NCBI GenBank assembly: GCA_016212665.1
Contig: JACREZ010000034.1
Span: 1-64,000 of the forward strand
From: Ignavibacteriota bacterium
GTDB taxonomy: Bacteria; Bacteroidota; Ignavibacteria; UBA10030; SZUA-254
DNA: 64,000 nucleotides
Direction of reading: 5' to 3'
Every line of letters begins with the position of its first letter. Positions within the stretch are counted from its first letter, which is position 1. Position numbers and translations under genes: made by a program. Below the pieces are notes generated by a model, which was given only the letters and a program-made list of their open reading frames with translations, was not told the DNA's origin and searched no databases. Below are positions 36,041-45,995 of this stretch, one piece after another.

Positions 36041-38398
36041 ATGATAGGCACAGTTCTTTCCCACTATAAAATTGTCGAAAAAATCGGACAAGGTGGCATG
36101 GGCGTTATCTACAAAGCGGAAGACCTGAAACTGCAACGCTTTGTCGCGCTGAAAGTCCTCCCTTCGTTGCGCAACATTTCTGAAGAAGACAGACAACGAT
36201 TCTTTCAGGAAGCGCGTGTTACTTCCTCCATGAATCATCCCAATGTCCTCACTGTGCATGAGTTTGAAGAAGACCAAGGTGTGACATTTCTGGTGACGGA
36301 ATTTGTCGAAGGAAAAAGTCTCGAATCAATTTTGCAGGGAGAGAAACTTCCTATTCCCAAAATACTTGATGTCGCGACCGATGCGGCATCGGGAATAACA
36401 GAAGCACACCGGCTTGGAATCGTTCATCGCGACTTGAAGCCGGACAACATCATGATTACGGAACGCGGGCAAGTGAAAGTGATGGATTTCGGTTTAGCGC
36501 GGTTGATTGGTTCATCGCACGTGACAACGCCGGGAAGTATCGTCGGGACGTTTGCGTACATGTCGCCCGAACAAATCGAAGAAAAAGAAGTTGATGCACG
36601 AAGCGATATTTTCGCGTTCGGAATTTTATTGTACCAAATGATTACGGGGCAGTTGCCGTTCGGCGGAAGAACGGTGACAGAAATGCTCAGTTCAATCGTA
36701 CAGAGAAATCCGGAACCGATTTCCAAGTATCGTTCCGATGCGCCGCAGGGATTGGAACAGGTTATCTTCAAAGCGTTAGAGAAACGACCGACCGAGCGGT
36801 ACCAAACAATGGATGAGTTCCGTGCCGACCTTGAACGATTGCGTGTTGACCCTTCGGCGGTGTTTGCATCGAAGAAAAAGAAACGACAAACTCTCAGTCT
36901 TGCGTTCGCCGGTAGCGCGTTGATTCTTCTGGCAATAGTTGGATGGCTGTGGCTTACGAATGAACAAGCCCCCGCATCGAATGAACCGAAATCCATTGCC
37001 GTTCTTCCGTTCGCCAATAATTCTGCCGATGAGTCTATCAACTTTCTCCGCGTCGGATTGGCTGACGATATTATCACGCGCCTCTCGTTCATTCGCTCGT
37101 TGTTGGTAAAACCGACGAGCGCCATTGCACAGTTCGACGGAAAAACTCCGAATGCTGTTGATGCAGGCAATGAACTTGATGCCGACTACGTGCTTGAAGG
37201 AAGATTTCACAAAGAAGGGGAACAATTTTATGCAACTATTCAGTTGGTAGATGTTCACTCCGGCAGTCTTCGCTGGGCGAAGCAAATCACCGTTCCATGG
37301 AAAGAAATGCGAACCGTTCAGGACGCAGTCTCGAATCAGGTGGTGAATGATTTGCAGTTGCAGTTGACCGAAGCCGAACTCAGCAGTGTGCATAAAATCC
37401 GGACGACGAGCGCGGAGGCGTATGAAGATTATTTGCGCGGCATTGCGTTTACCGTTCAGGATTCGCGGGAGAACAATCGCAAAGCGGCGGAGATGTTTGA
37501 GCAGTCAATTTCGCACGACAATAATTTTGCAGAAGCATACGCGGCGCTTGCCTTCGCCTACGTCGAACGGTTCTGGAGCGGTTATTCGCCTGATACAAGT
37601 TGGGTGAATAACGGTGAGGCAATGGCACGCAAAGCTCTTTCACTTGATGACCACTCTGCGGCAAGTCACGGTGCGTTATCGTTCGCATTGCGTGTGAAAG
37701 GAAATTACCGGGAAGCGATGTTGGAGGCAATCCACGCACTGAAAATTGACCCGCACTACAGTTCATCGCTGGAAGATGTGTGTGAGTTCTACCGTCATCG
37801 CGGGGATTTTCAAAAGGCATTTGATTACGCAAACAAAGGAGCGGAGTCAGACCCTTCGTTTAATATTTACCGAGTTCGTGCGCGCATCTACCAGTTTCAG
37901 GGAAACTATCAGGCGAGCATTCCTGAAATCGAAAAAGCAATCGCTTCACGTCCCTCCGATTCATGGTATCGCGGCGGGTTGCTGGCAATGAGTTACATTT
38001 ATCTGTTGGAATTAGAGAAAGCGGAAGAACAAATCCGCATCGCCGACTCCATTGATGCGGATAAACCTGAAACAAGAATTTCCCGTGCGATGCTGTACAC
38101 GATGCGGAAGGATTATATCGCAGCGCGTAGAGAATTAGATGCAGTCTCCGACTTCACATCGCACGATTATGCCCTTGCATATTTTCCCACCGCAATCTAT
38201 GCGATGCAGAACGATACACTCTCAGCGTTGCAATCGCTGGAGAACGCGGTGCAACTTGGTAACAGGTGGTACTCGTGGTACATGAACGATATCTGGTTCT
38301 TCTCGATACGCGAACATCCGAAGTTTGTTGAAATAATGACGACGATGAAAAACGAATTGGATGAGATAGCGGCGGAGTTGCAGAGGAACGGGTTGTAG
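36041..38398 (+). CDS. transmembrane Ser/Thr protein kinase with TPR sensor region
   Basis: The 785-residue kinase is of the PknB type. The catalytic domain (about 9-275) has the Gly-rich loop GQGGMG, Lys38 (VALKVLP), HRDLKPDN with catalytic Asp131, and DFG Asp149. A membrane segment lies at about 284-306 (LAFAGSALILLAIVGWLWL). The outer part begins with a CadC/adenylate-cyclase-like domain (SIAVLPFANNSADESINF...DADYVLEGRFHKEG, about 325-430) and continues with TPR repeats to the end. This layout is common in Bacteroidota and Acidobacteria. Substrates are unknown. A shared terminator separates it from convergent clpC. Confidence 0.92.
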   Translation: MIGTVLSHYKIVEKIGQGGMGVIYKAEDLKLQRFVALKVLPSLRNISEEDRQRFFQEARVTSSMNHPNVLTVHEFEEDQGVTFLVTEFVEGKSLESILQGEKLPIPKILDVATDAASGITEAHRLGIVHRDLKPDNIMITERGQVKVMDFGLARLIGSSHVTTPGSIVGTFAYMSPEQIEEKEVDARSDIFAFGILLYQMITGQLPFGGRTVTEMLSSIVQRNPEPISKYRSDAPQGLEQVIFKALEKRPTERYQTMDEFRADLERLRVDPSAVFASKKKKRQTLSLAFAGSALILLAIVGWLWLTNEQAPASNEPKSIAVLPFANNSADESINFLRVGLADDIITRLSFIRSLLVKPTSAIAQFDGKTPNAVDAGNELDADYVLEGRFHKEGEQFYATIQLVDVHSGSLRWAKQITVPWKEMRTVQDAVSNQVVNDLQLQLTEAELSSVHKIRTTSAEAYEDYLRGIAFTVQDSRENNRKAAEMFEQSISHDNNFAEAYAALAFAYVERFWSGYSPDTSWVNNGEAMARKALSLDDHSAASHGALSFALRVKGNYREAMLEAIHALKIDPHYSSSLEDVCEFYRHRGDFQKAFDYANKGAESDPSFNIYRVRARIYQFQGNYQASIPEIEKAIASRPSDSWYRGGLLAMSYIYLLELEKAEEQIRIADSIDADKPETRISRAMLYTMRKDYIAARRELDAVSDFTSHDYALAYFPTAIYAMQNDTLSALQSLENAVQLGNRWYSWYMNDIWFFSIREHPKFVEIMTTMKNELDEIAAELQRNGL

Positions 38399-38400
38399 AA

Positions 38401-38438
38401 AAAAAACCCTCGTTTGAAAATTCAAACGAGGGTTTACA
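38401..38438. terminator. bidirectional terminator between the kinase gene and clpC
   Basis: Hairpin AACCCTCGTTTGAA/TTCAAACGAGGGTT lies between an A run on the left and T-rich bases on the right. It can terminate both convergent genes. Confidence 0.88.
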
Positions 38439-38452
38439 TTTCATGGGAGATG

Positions 38453-40954
38453 TTATGAAACTTCTTCGCTTTCCGGTTCTTCTGTTTGAACTCCAAGTTT
38501 CTTTTCAGGATTTCCTTCCACGAACCGTAGGTCTTCCGTCTTCTTGTTGAATTTGATTTTGACGATGCTGTGTTCTCCGAATTTATTGCGGAGAATTTCT
38601 TCAGCAATCGGGTCTTCAACAAATTTTTGCAAAGCGCGCTTCAACGGTCTCGCGCCAAACGCGGGGTCAAATCCCTTGCCCACCAAAAATTCACGCGCTT
38701 GCTTCGTCATCTGAATCGTTATTTTCATTTGCGTTAGCCGCTTGGAAATTTCTTTCATCTGGATATCAATGATATCCGATATGTGTTCCCGCGTGAGACT
38801 GTGAAATACAATTGTCTCATCAATACGATTAAGAAATTCCGGGTTAAACACGCGACGAAGTGCGTCTTCGATGGTGGATTTCATCGAAGTGTAATTATCG
38901 GTTGGTGTTTCGACGTTAAAGCCGAACCCACCCCCTTTCGGTTTGATTTCCCGCGCGCCAATGTTTGAAGTCATGATGATAATCGTATTTTTGAAATCAA
39001 CACGGCGACCGAGACTGTCAGTCAGAATTCCGTCATCAAATACCTGCAGTAAAATATTGAAGACATCAGGATGCGCTTTTTCAATTTCATCGAGGAGAAC
39101 AACGGAGTACGGTTTGCGACGAACTTTCTCGGTGAGTTGACCTCCTTCTTCGTAACCGACGTATCCCGGAGGAGCGCCAACAAGCCGAGACACGCTGAAC
39201 TTTTCCATGTACTCGCTCATATCAATTCGTACCAATGCTTCTTCCGAATCAAACAAATACCGTGCGAGCGCTTTTGCAAGTTCCGTTTTTCCCACGCCTG
39301 TAGGTCCCAAAAAAATGAATGAGCCAATTGGTCGTTTCGGGTCTTTCAATCCTGCACGTGTTCTGCGGATTGCTTTGCTAAGTTTGATGAGGGCTTCATC
39401 CTGCCCGACAACCGAGCCTTTGAGCGCAACATCCATCTTCAGTAATTTTTCCGATTCGGATTGTGCGATGCGGTTCATTGGAATTCCGGTAATCATTGAA
39501 ACGACGTCGGCAATCGATTCCTCTGTTACTTCGTAGATGGTTTCCTGCGCGCGCAATTCCCATTCGCGCTTTGCGATTTCGAGGTCGCTGAGGAGTTTCT
39601 TTTCCATGTCGCGAAGCCGGGCTGCTTCTTCAAAGTTCTGGCTTTTGACCACCTGATTTTTTGACTGACGGATTTTCTCCACTTCCCCTTCCAACTCAAG
39701 AATTTCTTTGGGGACGTGAATGTTGGAAAGGTGAATCCGCGAACCTGCCTCATCCATGACGTCAATTGCTTTGTCCGGCAAATAGCGGTCGGTGATGTAG
39801 CGGTCGCTGAGGCGAACTGCAGATTCAATAGCCGCATCCGAATATCGAACGTTATGATGCTCTTCATATTTATGTTTGATGCTGCTGAGAATCTGGATGG
39901 TTTCATCAACGCTTGTCGGTTCAACCATGATTTTCTGGAATCGTCTGTCGAGCGCTCCATCTTTTTCGATGTACTGGCGATACTCATCGAGCGTGGTTGC
40001 GCCGATGCATTGTAAATCGCCCCGCGCCAACGCCGGCTTGAACATATTTGAAGCATCAAGCGAACCTGACGCCCCGCCTGCGCCAACGATGGTGTGTAAC
40101 TCATCAATAAAAAGAATAACATCCTTCGCTTTTTCGAGTTCGTTCATCACCGCTTTCATTCGCTCTTCAAACTGGCCGCGGTATTTTGTTCCGGCAACAA
40201 GCGCGGCAAGGTCGAGTGTAACAACGCGCTTATCATGAAGAACCCTGGAAACTTTTTTCTGAATAATTCTGAGCGCGAGTCCTTCTGCGATTGCTGTTTT
40301 GCCAACTCCCGGCTCGCCAATCAGTACCGGATTGTTTTTCTTTCTCCGGCTCAGAACCTGCGCAACGCGTTCGATTTCCTTTTCGCGTCCGATAACCGGG
40401 TCAAGTTTATCTTCGAGTGCGAGTTTTGTCAGGTCGCGTCCGAAATTATCAAGCACCGGTGTTTTGGATTTTTCGGTGCGACGTTCTGCCTGCGGTTGCG
40501 GCGGAGGAGTGGATGGTTTCCCGCTGATGATGTTATCAAGTTCATTCCGGACAACGTCATAATGAACATTGTACTGGTGAAGAATTTGAGCGGCAATGTT
40601 GTCATCATCCCGCAACAGCGAAAGCAGTAGATGCTCTGTGCCGATGACATCGGACTTATACAATTTCGCTTCGAGATAGGTAATCTTGAGTACCTTCTCG
40701 GCTTGCTTCGTCAGCGGAATGTTGCCGATAGTGAGTGTCCCGCCGGATGTTCGAACGGTATCCTCGACAGCTTTCTTCAATTTATATAAATCAACACCCA
40801 AATTGCGGAGAATCTTGACGGCAATTCCCTCACCTTCACGGATGATGCCGAGAAGCAGGTGTTCTGTTCCGATGTAATCGTGTCCGAGCCGAAGCGCTTC
40901 TTCCCGGCTTAACCGAATGACATCCTGAACTCTGTTGGAAAAATTTCCTTCCAT
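38453..40954 (-). CDS. clpC: ClpC: ATP-dependent Clp protease ATP-binding subunit
   Basis: The 833-residue Hsp100 unfoldase would feed proteins into ClpP. It has two N-terminal Clp repeats (about 3-145), AAA-1 with Walker A GEPGVGKT (213-220), a middle domain with a UVR motif ([21 protein letters not shown]), AAA-2 with Walker A GPTGVGKT (from 550), and a C-terminal D2-small domain ([26 protein letters not shown]). Length and order are those of ClpC rather than ClpB or ClpA. It ends with an acidic tail (EEPESEEVS). No mcsA/mcsB or ctsR genes lie nearby. It stands alone, divergent from the gene at 41173. Confidence 0.97.
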   Translation of the reverse strand: MEGNFSNRVQDVIRLSREEALRLGHDYIGTEHLLLGIIREGEGIAVKILRNLGVDLYKLKKAVEDTVRTSGGTLTIGNIPLTKQAEKVLKITYLEAKLYKSDVIGTEHLLLSLLRDDDNIAAQILHQYNVHYDVVRNELDNIISGKPSTPPPQPQAERRTEKSKTPVLDNFGRDLTKLALEDKLDPVIGREKEIERVAQVLSRRKKNNPVLIGEPGVGKTAIAEGLALRIIQKKVSRVLHDKRVVTLDLAALVAGTKYRGQFEERMKAVMNELEKAKDVILFIDELHTIVGAGGASGSLDASNMFKPALARGDLQCIGATTLDEYRQYIEKDGALDRRFQKIMVEPTSVDETIQILSSIKHKYEEHHNVRYSDAAIESAVRLSDRYITDRYLPDKAIDVMDEAGSRIHLSNIHVPKEILELEGEVEKIRQSKNQVVKSQNFEEAARLRDMEKKLLSDLEIAKREWELRAQETIYEVTEESIADVVSMITGIPMNRIAQSESEKLLKMDVALKGSVVGQDEALIKLSKAIRRTRAGLKDPKRPIGSFIFLGPTGVGKTELAKALARYLFDSEEALVRIDMSEYMEKFSVSRLVGAPPGYVGYEEGGQLTEKVRRKPYSVVLLDEIEKAHPDVFNILLQVFDDGILTDSLGRRVDFKNTIIIMTSNIGAREIKPKGGGFGFNVETPTDNYTSMKSTIEDALRRVFNPEFLNRIDETIVFHSLTREHISDIIDIQMKEISKRLTQMKITIQMTKQAREFLVGKGFDPAFGARPLKRALQKFVEDPIAEEILRNKFGEHSIVKIKFNKKTEDLRFVEGNPEKKLGVQTEEPESEEVS

Positions 40955-41172
40955 AATAAACTCGTTTTGCTGATTTCTTCAATAAACTTTTTATAGTAAC
41001 ACAATTGTTACCACGACGGTTTCAATATAGAGAAATGACCAAGATTTTTCAAAGATGCGAAAGCCGACGAAATCTGTGTGTTCGCTGTGCTTTTGATTCT
41101 TTGGAACTTACCCCGATTTTTTTACATTGATACCGTTTAATTCGCAGTTCAAATTATTTATCAGGAATACCT
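40955..41172. other. divergent intergenic region
   Basis: The 218-bp region between clpC (minus) and the T9SS protein gene (plus) must hold both promoters. No box matching TAnnTTTG with a proper -33 partner was convincing on either strand, and no CIRCE-like inverted repeat was seen. Confidence 0.4.
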
Positions 41173-42615
41173 ATGAATACCTCGTTACACCGTGTGTGGA
41201 GAGTGACGATTTCATGTGTTCTTTTTTCGTTGGCGCTTACAGCCCAACCAAAATATCGCACGTTCACTCAAGAACAGTTGGCTCAGAAAGAAGAACGGAA
41301 CGCGGGCAGGGCAATTGCAAGCCGTGTCAGTTTCGTTGTAAAAAACAGATTTGACACCGTCAAAAATGTTCTTTCGGCATCTGTCTCCTCACCGATTATT
41401 TCACTCTTAGACTCCGGCGGTTTTCCGAATCTCCGGATAGCAAATTTCAATAAAACAATTGTTGCCGAAGGAAAAGAACTTCAACCCGGCGACTCCGTCG
41501 TGTTTCATGCAATCGTCAAGCGAAAAGTCCCCGGCTCGAAAATTACCGGATGGCAGATGCGCACGAAAGATCTTTCGGCAGTCCGAACTCCTAACAGTCC
41601 CGGGGCAGGCGTGACCACCATTACTATTACGCATGGCATCGTCAGCCCTGCAATCCCCGCGAGTGTGGATGAGCAAATCATCGCACAACCGACCGGCGGC
41701 AATGTTCGCGAATATCTTTATCAAAAAGTGGTGAAGCGACCGAAGGGAATTATCCTCGGTGTAGAAAAAGCGGCGAAGCCTGCCGGCTGGGTTCGTTCGT
41801 TCAGCACTAACACGAAAGCATTCCCACATACCGGAACGGCTCGCTGTTTTGATTCTGTGTTAATGTCAACCAAACTGAAACCGTTTGTTGGTGAAGTTCG
41901 AAACGTATCGGTGCGGATGCACAACAATCATCTGCTCGGTTCGTTGCACGCTCTGAAACTTTCTATTCTTGCCAACGACGCAGGAGTTACTGAACCGTTC
42001 GAACCCGATGCAACTCCGCTCGGCTCTCTCCTCTTTTATGATTCTTCAAACGGAAGCAATCCGTTTAACAATCTTACGTTAAGAGAAATTTGCAAACTTG
42101 CCGACACTGCTTTGACATATTGCAGCAGGTTCTCGCCTGATTATTATTCAGCGCTTGACCAAACAATCACAAGCATTGTTGAATTGTTTTCCGGAATCAT
42201 ACAAGTCAATTCTATGCGTCCGATGAAGGTGACAGGAACAAAAACGTTGGAAGAAGTCTCGTTCCTCCATGCTAATCCGTTTGCTACTGTCCGTCAGAAT
42301 GAATCGGATGTGAGCGCAGATAATCTCCCGCTCGAAAACAGGATGTTGTGGAATTATCCGAATCCCTTTAACCCGGTGACTGTCATAAGTTATCAATTAT
42401 CAGTTAAAAGTATGGTAACATTGAAAGTTTTTGATTTACTGGGAAGAGAAGTTGCAACACTTCTTGACCATGCTGAACTTGACGAAGGGGAACAATCCGT
42501 TGAATTTGATGCAGGGAATCTTTCAAGCGGAACATACTACTATCGCCTGACCGCAACAGATGTATCCGACGGAAGTGTATTTACCGACGTAAAGAAGATG
42601 ACACTGATGCGATAA
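41173..42615 (+). CDS. T9SS-secreted protein of unknown function
   Basis: The 480-residue protein has a signal peptide 1-24 (VLFSLALTAQ). A central region (25-385) has no recognised domain; it contains an Ig-like stretch (GDSVVFHAIVKRKVPGSKITGWQM). The T9SS sorting domain (about 390-480) has [24 protein letters not shown] and SGTYYYRL, and ends KKMTLMR. Within the sorting domain the strand VISYQLSVKSM is encoded by the words AAGTTATCAATTATCAGTT at 42387-42405, the same place where other sorting domains here carry word repeats. It is flanked by its own terminator and probably monocistronic. Confidence 0.85.
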   Translation: MNTSLHRVWRVTISCVLFSLALTAQPKYRTFTQEQLAQKEERNAGRAIASRVSFVVKNRFDTVKNVLSASVSSPIISLLDSGGFPNLRIANFNKTIVAEGKELQPGDSVVFHAIVKRKVPGSKITGWQMRTKDLSAVRTPNSPGAGVTTITITHGIVSPAIPASVDEQIIAQPTGGNVREYLYQKVVKRPKGIILGVEKAAKPAGWVRSFSTNTKAFPHTGTARCFDSVLMSTKLKPFVGEVRNVSVRMHNNHLLGSLHALKLSILANDAGVTEPFEPDATPLGSLLFYDSSNGSNPFNNLTLREICKLADTALTYCSRFSPDYYSALDQTITSIVELFSGIIQVNSMRPMKVTGTKTLEEVSFLHANPFATVRQNESDVSADNLPLENRMLWNYPNPFNPVTVISYQLSVKSMVTLKVFDLLGREVATLLDHAELDEGEQSVEFDAGNLSSGTYYYRLTATDVSDGSVFTDVKKMTLMR

Positions 42616-42636
42616 CATCAACAGAGAATTTTTGCC

Positions 42637-42676
42637 AAACCCCGCTTCGGGAAACCGGTGCGGGGTTTTCTTTTTG
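42637..42676 (+). terminator. intrinsic terminator
   Basis: Stem AACCCCGC...GCGGGGTT followed by TTCTTTTT, about 22 bp after the stop at 42615. Confidence 0.85.
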
Positions 42677-42730
42677 GAACAGAACTTCTCGCTTGCGTGT
42701 TGTACAGCATGGAAAACTCCCGATTTTTCT

Positions 42731-42738
42731 TATATTTG
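42731..42738 (+). promoter_or_regulatory. candidate -7 box TATATTTG
   Basis: A perfect TAnnTTTG match lies 16 bp before the ATG at 42754. No TTTG is found at the matching -33 distance, so this is a weak prediction. It would give a very short leader. Confidence 0.4.
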
Positions 42739-42753
42739 AACCCTACAACCATC

Positions 42754-44625
42754 ATGAAAACTGTGTGGATTTACATATTCGGTTTTACATTTCTGTTCTT
42801 TACAGCTCATGCTCAGCAAAAGAATATCGAGGTGAAACTGAAACTTGCTCAGAGTTATGAACGAAGCGGTGATTTCGAAGCCGCCGTCAGACTGTATGAA
42901 GAAGCATACGCGAAGGATTCGACGAACCCCACTCTATTTGAATCGCTCAAGCGTTGTTATCTTCAAACAAAAAAATATCCCGAAGCAATTACCATCATCA
43001 ACCGGCGGTTATATCAAACGCCGAACGACCTTTCGCTCCTGTGTCAACTTGGAACGATTCATGTTCGTAACGCAGAAGATGCAAAGGGCTTTACAGTATG
43101 GGAGCGTGCAATTCTTCTCGACTCAACAAACGAAGTAACCTATTCAATTGTCGCAAACTCGATGATGGAAGTTCGGTTGTTCGAGAAGGCAATCGAAACG
43201 TACAAACGTGGACGCCGTGCCTGCAATAAAGATAAATTATACATCACCGACCTTGCCTACTTGTACGGCAGCACATTAAATTATGCCGATGCGACTTCCG
43301 AGTATCTGAAACTCATTCAGGAAAATCCCGCGCAGTTGGGATTCGTTCAATCGCGCATGGCAAGTTACACCAACCGCGCCGACGGACGGAAAGCCGCAAC
43401 CGAATCTGTTGAACAAATTACAAAAACCGAAACGGAAAATCTTGCCATGTCTCAACTGCTTGCATGGCTCTACATGGAAGGAAAGCAGTACGACAAAGCG
43501 TTCGATGTGTATAAACTTATTGACAAAAAAACGAACGCAGGAGGACGAGAGATTTTCACTTTTGCCGAGCGGGCGTTTCGGGACAAATCATATATGATTG
43601 CTTCGCAGGCATATCAGGAAGTAGTGAGCACGTTTCCAAAATTTCTTATGGTGCCGCAAGCGAAGTTCGGACATGCCCGAACGCTTGAGGAACTCAGTGC
43701 GACGAACGACACGCTTAAACTCTTTGGCAACGTCAGTCCGTTTCAAAGCGAAGAAAAACCGGCAACAGAATCGGAGCCGCAATTTACCGGCGTCGTTTTG
43801 GCGTATAAGCGTATCGTGAGCGAATATCCGAAAACGGAAATTGCCGCTCGCTCACTTCTCCGCGTTGCATCACTTATGTTTGAACGCTTCTTCAATCTTG
43901 ATGAAGCACAATCAACGCTGAATGATTTTTTGAAGAATTACGGTCAGTTCATTCCGCTTGCTGTGGAAGCAAAATTGTTGCTCGGCGATGTAACGCTTGC
44001 TCAGGGAAATCTTGATAAAGCGGAAGAGACGTTGAAATCCATCAGCGATATACGCCCCGTTTCACCTGAGAATAAAGACAAAACCAACTTGCGGCTTGCA
44101 GAAATCGCTTATTTCCGCGGGCAGTTCAAGAGCGCGATAGAACAACTCGGAACTGTTATGAACGATGCGCTGTCGAACACGACGAACGATGCGCTGACGC
44201 TACAGATTTTCATGCAGGAAAATCAGGAAAAGAACTCAGCCGCTCTCCGTGAATTTGCCAAAGCCGATTTTCTGAAACGTCAGCGGAAACTTTCCGAAGC
44301 GCTTGCCATCTACGAGAATATTTTTAAGAGTGATACGGAATCGGAAATGGCGGATGAAGCATTGATGAGCATCGGCGATATGTACGCGCAAATGCGTCGC
44401 TTCCCGGAAGCAGTCGCTTCGTACGAACAACTTGCAACTGACTACGAGGAAAGCATCAACCTCGACAAAGCGACAATGAAAACCGGGCAGATTTACGAAC
44501 TCGGTTTGAAGGATAAAAACAAAGCCATCGAGGCGTATCAAAAATTATTAGAGAAATTTCCCAACTCCATTTTAGTGAGTGAGGCTCGGAAACGGATTCG
44601 GGAATTGAGAGGAGACAATATATGA
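42754..44625 (+). CDS. exported TPR-repeat protein
   Basis: The 623-residue protein has a signal peptide 1-20 (FTFLFFTAHAQ) followed by TPR units throughout: AQSYERSGDFEAAVRLYEEAYAKDSTNPTLFE near the start and DEALMSIGDMYAQMRRFPEAVASYEQLATDY near the end. Such proteins are scaffolds of envelope complexes; no enzymatic motif is visible. The start at 42754 is chosen because the signal peptide begins there; the longer frame from 42658 runs through the terminator. The stop overlaps the next gene (ATGA), so the two are translationally coupled. Confidence 0.85.
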   Translation: MKTVWIYIFGFTFLFFTAHAQQKNIEVKLKLAQSYERSGDFEAAVRLYEEAYAKDSTNPTLFESLKRCYLQTKKYPEAITIINRRLYQTPNDLSLLCQLGTIHVRNAEDAKGFTVWERAILLDSTNEVTYSIVANSMMEVRLFEKAIETYKRGRRACNKDKLYITDLAYLYGSTLNYADATSEYLKLIQENPAQLGFVQSRMASYTNRADGRKAATESVEQITKTETENLAMSQLLAWLYMEGKQYDKAFDVYKLIDKKTNAGGREIFTFAERAFRDKSYMIASQAYQEVVSTFPKFLMVPQAKFGHARTLEELSATNDTLKLFGNVSPFQSEEKPATESEPQFTGVVLAYKRIVSEYPKTEIAARSLLRVASLMFERFFNLDEAQSTLNDFLKNYGQFIPLAVEAKLLLGDVTLAQGNLDKAEETLKSISDIRPVSPENKDKTNLRLAEIAYFRGQFKSAIEQLGTVMNDALSNTTNDALTLQIFMQENQEKNSAALREFAKADFLKRQRKLSEALAIYENIFKSDTESEMADEALMSIGDMYAQMRRFPEAVASYEQLATDYEESINLDKATMKTGQIYELGLKDKNKAIEAYQKLLEKFPNSILVSEARKRIRELRGDNI

Positions 44626-45989
44626 TTTCGCATTGCGGATTGCGGATTGCGGATTTTGCTAACACTGTGATTGGTCATTGGGCATTGGGCATTGGTAAGA
44701 GTACAAGGAGCAAAGCGCTACGAGCAAAGTATATTTTCATTGCTCTCTGCTCACTGCTCACCGCTCTCCCTGTTCAAGCGCAGAAAGTATTGATACCGAT
44801 GGACCTGAAGCAGAGCGAACACCTGAAGGCATACGGCATTGCATATTGGGCATTGACAAAAAATATCGAAGTGGATTGGCTGTTGAATTACCGTGGCGGC
44901 TCATTTATGATTGATGCGCTGGAAATGGTTTCGACGGAGTGTCGCGTTCGGAATGTTTCGTTTGAAGAAATCAGCGGTTCGCAGGCGGCACAAATCTATG
45001 CGGAGATTCAGCAGGAAGATAACAACATGGATGTCGTGCGATTGGAAAAAGCGCCCCGTGTTGCAGTCTATGTTCCACCCGGCTTTGTGCCGTGGGATGA
45101 TGCTGTAACACTCGCGCTTGAATACGCGGAAATTCATTACGATAAAATCTGGGAGGATGAAGTTATGTCCGACAAACTCGCGCAGTATGATTGGCTCCAT
45201 CTTCATCACGAAGATTTCACCGGGCAGTATGGAAAATTCTATGCATCGTTTTCCACTCAACCGTGGTATATCGAACAGCAGATGATGCACGAAAAGAAAG
45301 CGAAGGAACTTGGGTTCAGAAAAGTTGCCGAGATGAAGAAAGCCGTAGCAAGGAAAATCAAGGAATTCGTTGCGGCAGGAGGATTTTTATTTGCCATGTG
45401 TTCGGCTACCGATGCGTTCGACATTGCGCTTGCGGCAGAGAAAACAGATATGTGCGACGTCATGTACGACGGCGACCCGCCCGATTTGAACGCACAAAAG
45501 CGGCTTGATTTTTCCAAGACTCTCGCGTTCGAGAATTTCACCATCGAAATGAATCCGCTCCGCTACGAATATTCAGACATTGACATTCCGCCGAGCGACA
45601 TGGTGGCGATGCTCAATCAGGAAACGGATTACTTTACATTGTTTGATTTCTCTGCAAAGTACGACCCTGTCCCGACGATGCTCACACAGAATCATGCAAA
45701 CATTATTCGCGGGTTTCTCGGACAAACAACAAACTTCAAAAAAAGTCTGATAAAAAAAAACGTGACGACTCTTGCAGAGAAAGAAGGAACGGAAGAAGTT
45801 CGATACATTCATGGCAATTTTGGTCGCGGGACGTACACTTGGTATGGTGGCCATGACCCGGAAGATTATCAGCACGCAGTTGGTGACCCACCAACAGATT
45901 TGAAGTTGCACAAAAATTCTCCCGGCTACCGTTTGATTCTCAACAACGTGTTGTTCCCCGCAGCAAAAAAGAAACAGCAGAAAACGTAA
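44622..45989 (+). CDS. conserved exported protein of unknown function
   Basis: The 455-residue protein has a signal region (residues 1-53) ending LTALPVQAQ, then a conserved body starting KVLIPMDLKQSEHLKAYGIAYW. Notable motifs are YVPPGFVPWDDAVTLALEYA, YDWLHLHHEDFTGQYGKFY, GGFLFAMCSATDAFDIAL and FGRGTYTWYGGHDPEDY, suggesting a glutamine-amidotransferase-like or DUF4159-like fold with a conserved His/Glu/Cys set; this is inference. Related proteins in Bacteroidota are sometimes labelled asparagine synthetase B, but no AsnB domain is visible. The first ~50 codons are made of word repeats (CATTGCGGATTGCGGATTG, TTGGTCATTGGGCATTGGG, CTCTCTGCTCACTGCTCACC). It is coupled to the TPR gene upstream and 6 bp from the phosphoesterase gene downstream. 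Confidence 0.72.
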   Translation: MISHCGLRIADFANTVIGHWALGIGKSTRSKALRAKYIFIALCSLLTALPVQAQKVLIPMDLKQSEHLKAYGIAYWALTKNIEVDWLLNYRGGSFMIDALEMVSTECRVRNVSFEEISGSQAAQIYAEIQQEDNNMDVVRLEKAPRVAVYVPPGFVPWDDAVTLALEYAEIHYDKIWEDEVMSDKLAQYDWLHLHHEDFTGQYGKFYASFSTQPWYIEQQMMHEKKAKELGFRKVAEMKKAVARKIKEFVAAGGFLFAMCSATDAFDIALAAEKTDMCDVMYDGDPPDLNAQKRLDFSKTLAFENFTIEMNPLRYEYSDIDIPPSDMVAMLNQETDYFTLFDFSAKYDPVPTMLTQNHANIIRGFLGQTTNFKKSLIKKNVTTLAEKEGTEEVRYIHGNFGRGTYTWYGGHDPEDYQHAVGDPPTDLKLHKNSPGYRLILNNVLFPAAKKKQQKT

Positions 45990-45995
45990 CACATC

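Noticed and set aside
36424-37393. Long minus-strand frames within the Ser/Thr kinase gene
   Set aside because: They are shadows of the kinase frame, which shows all catalytic motifs on the plus strand.
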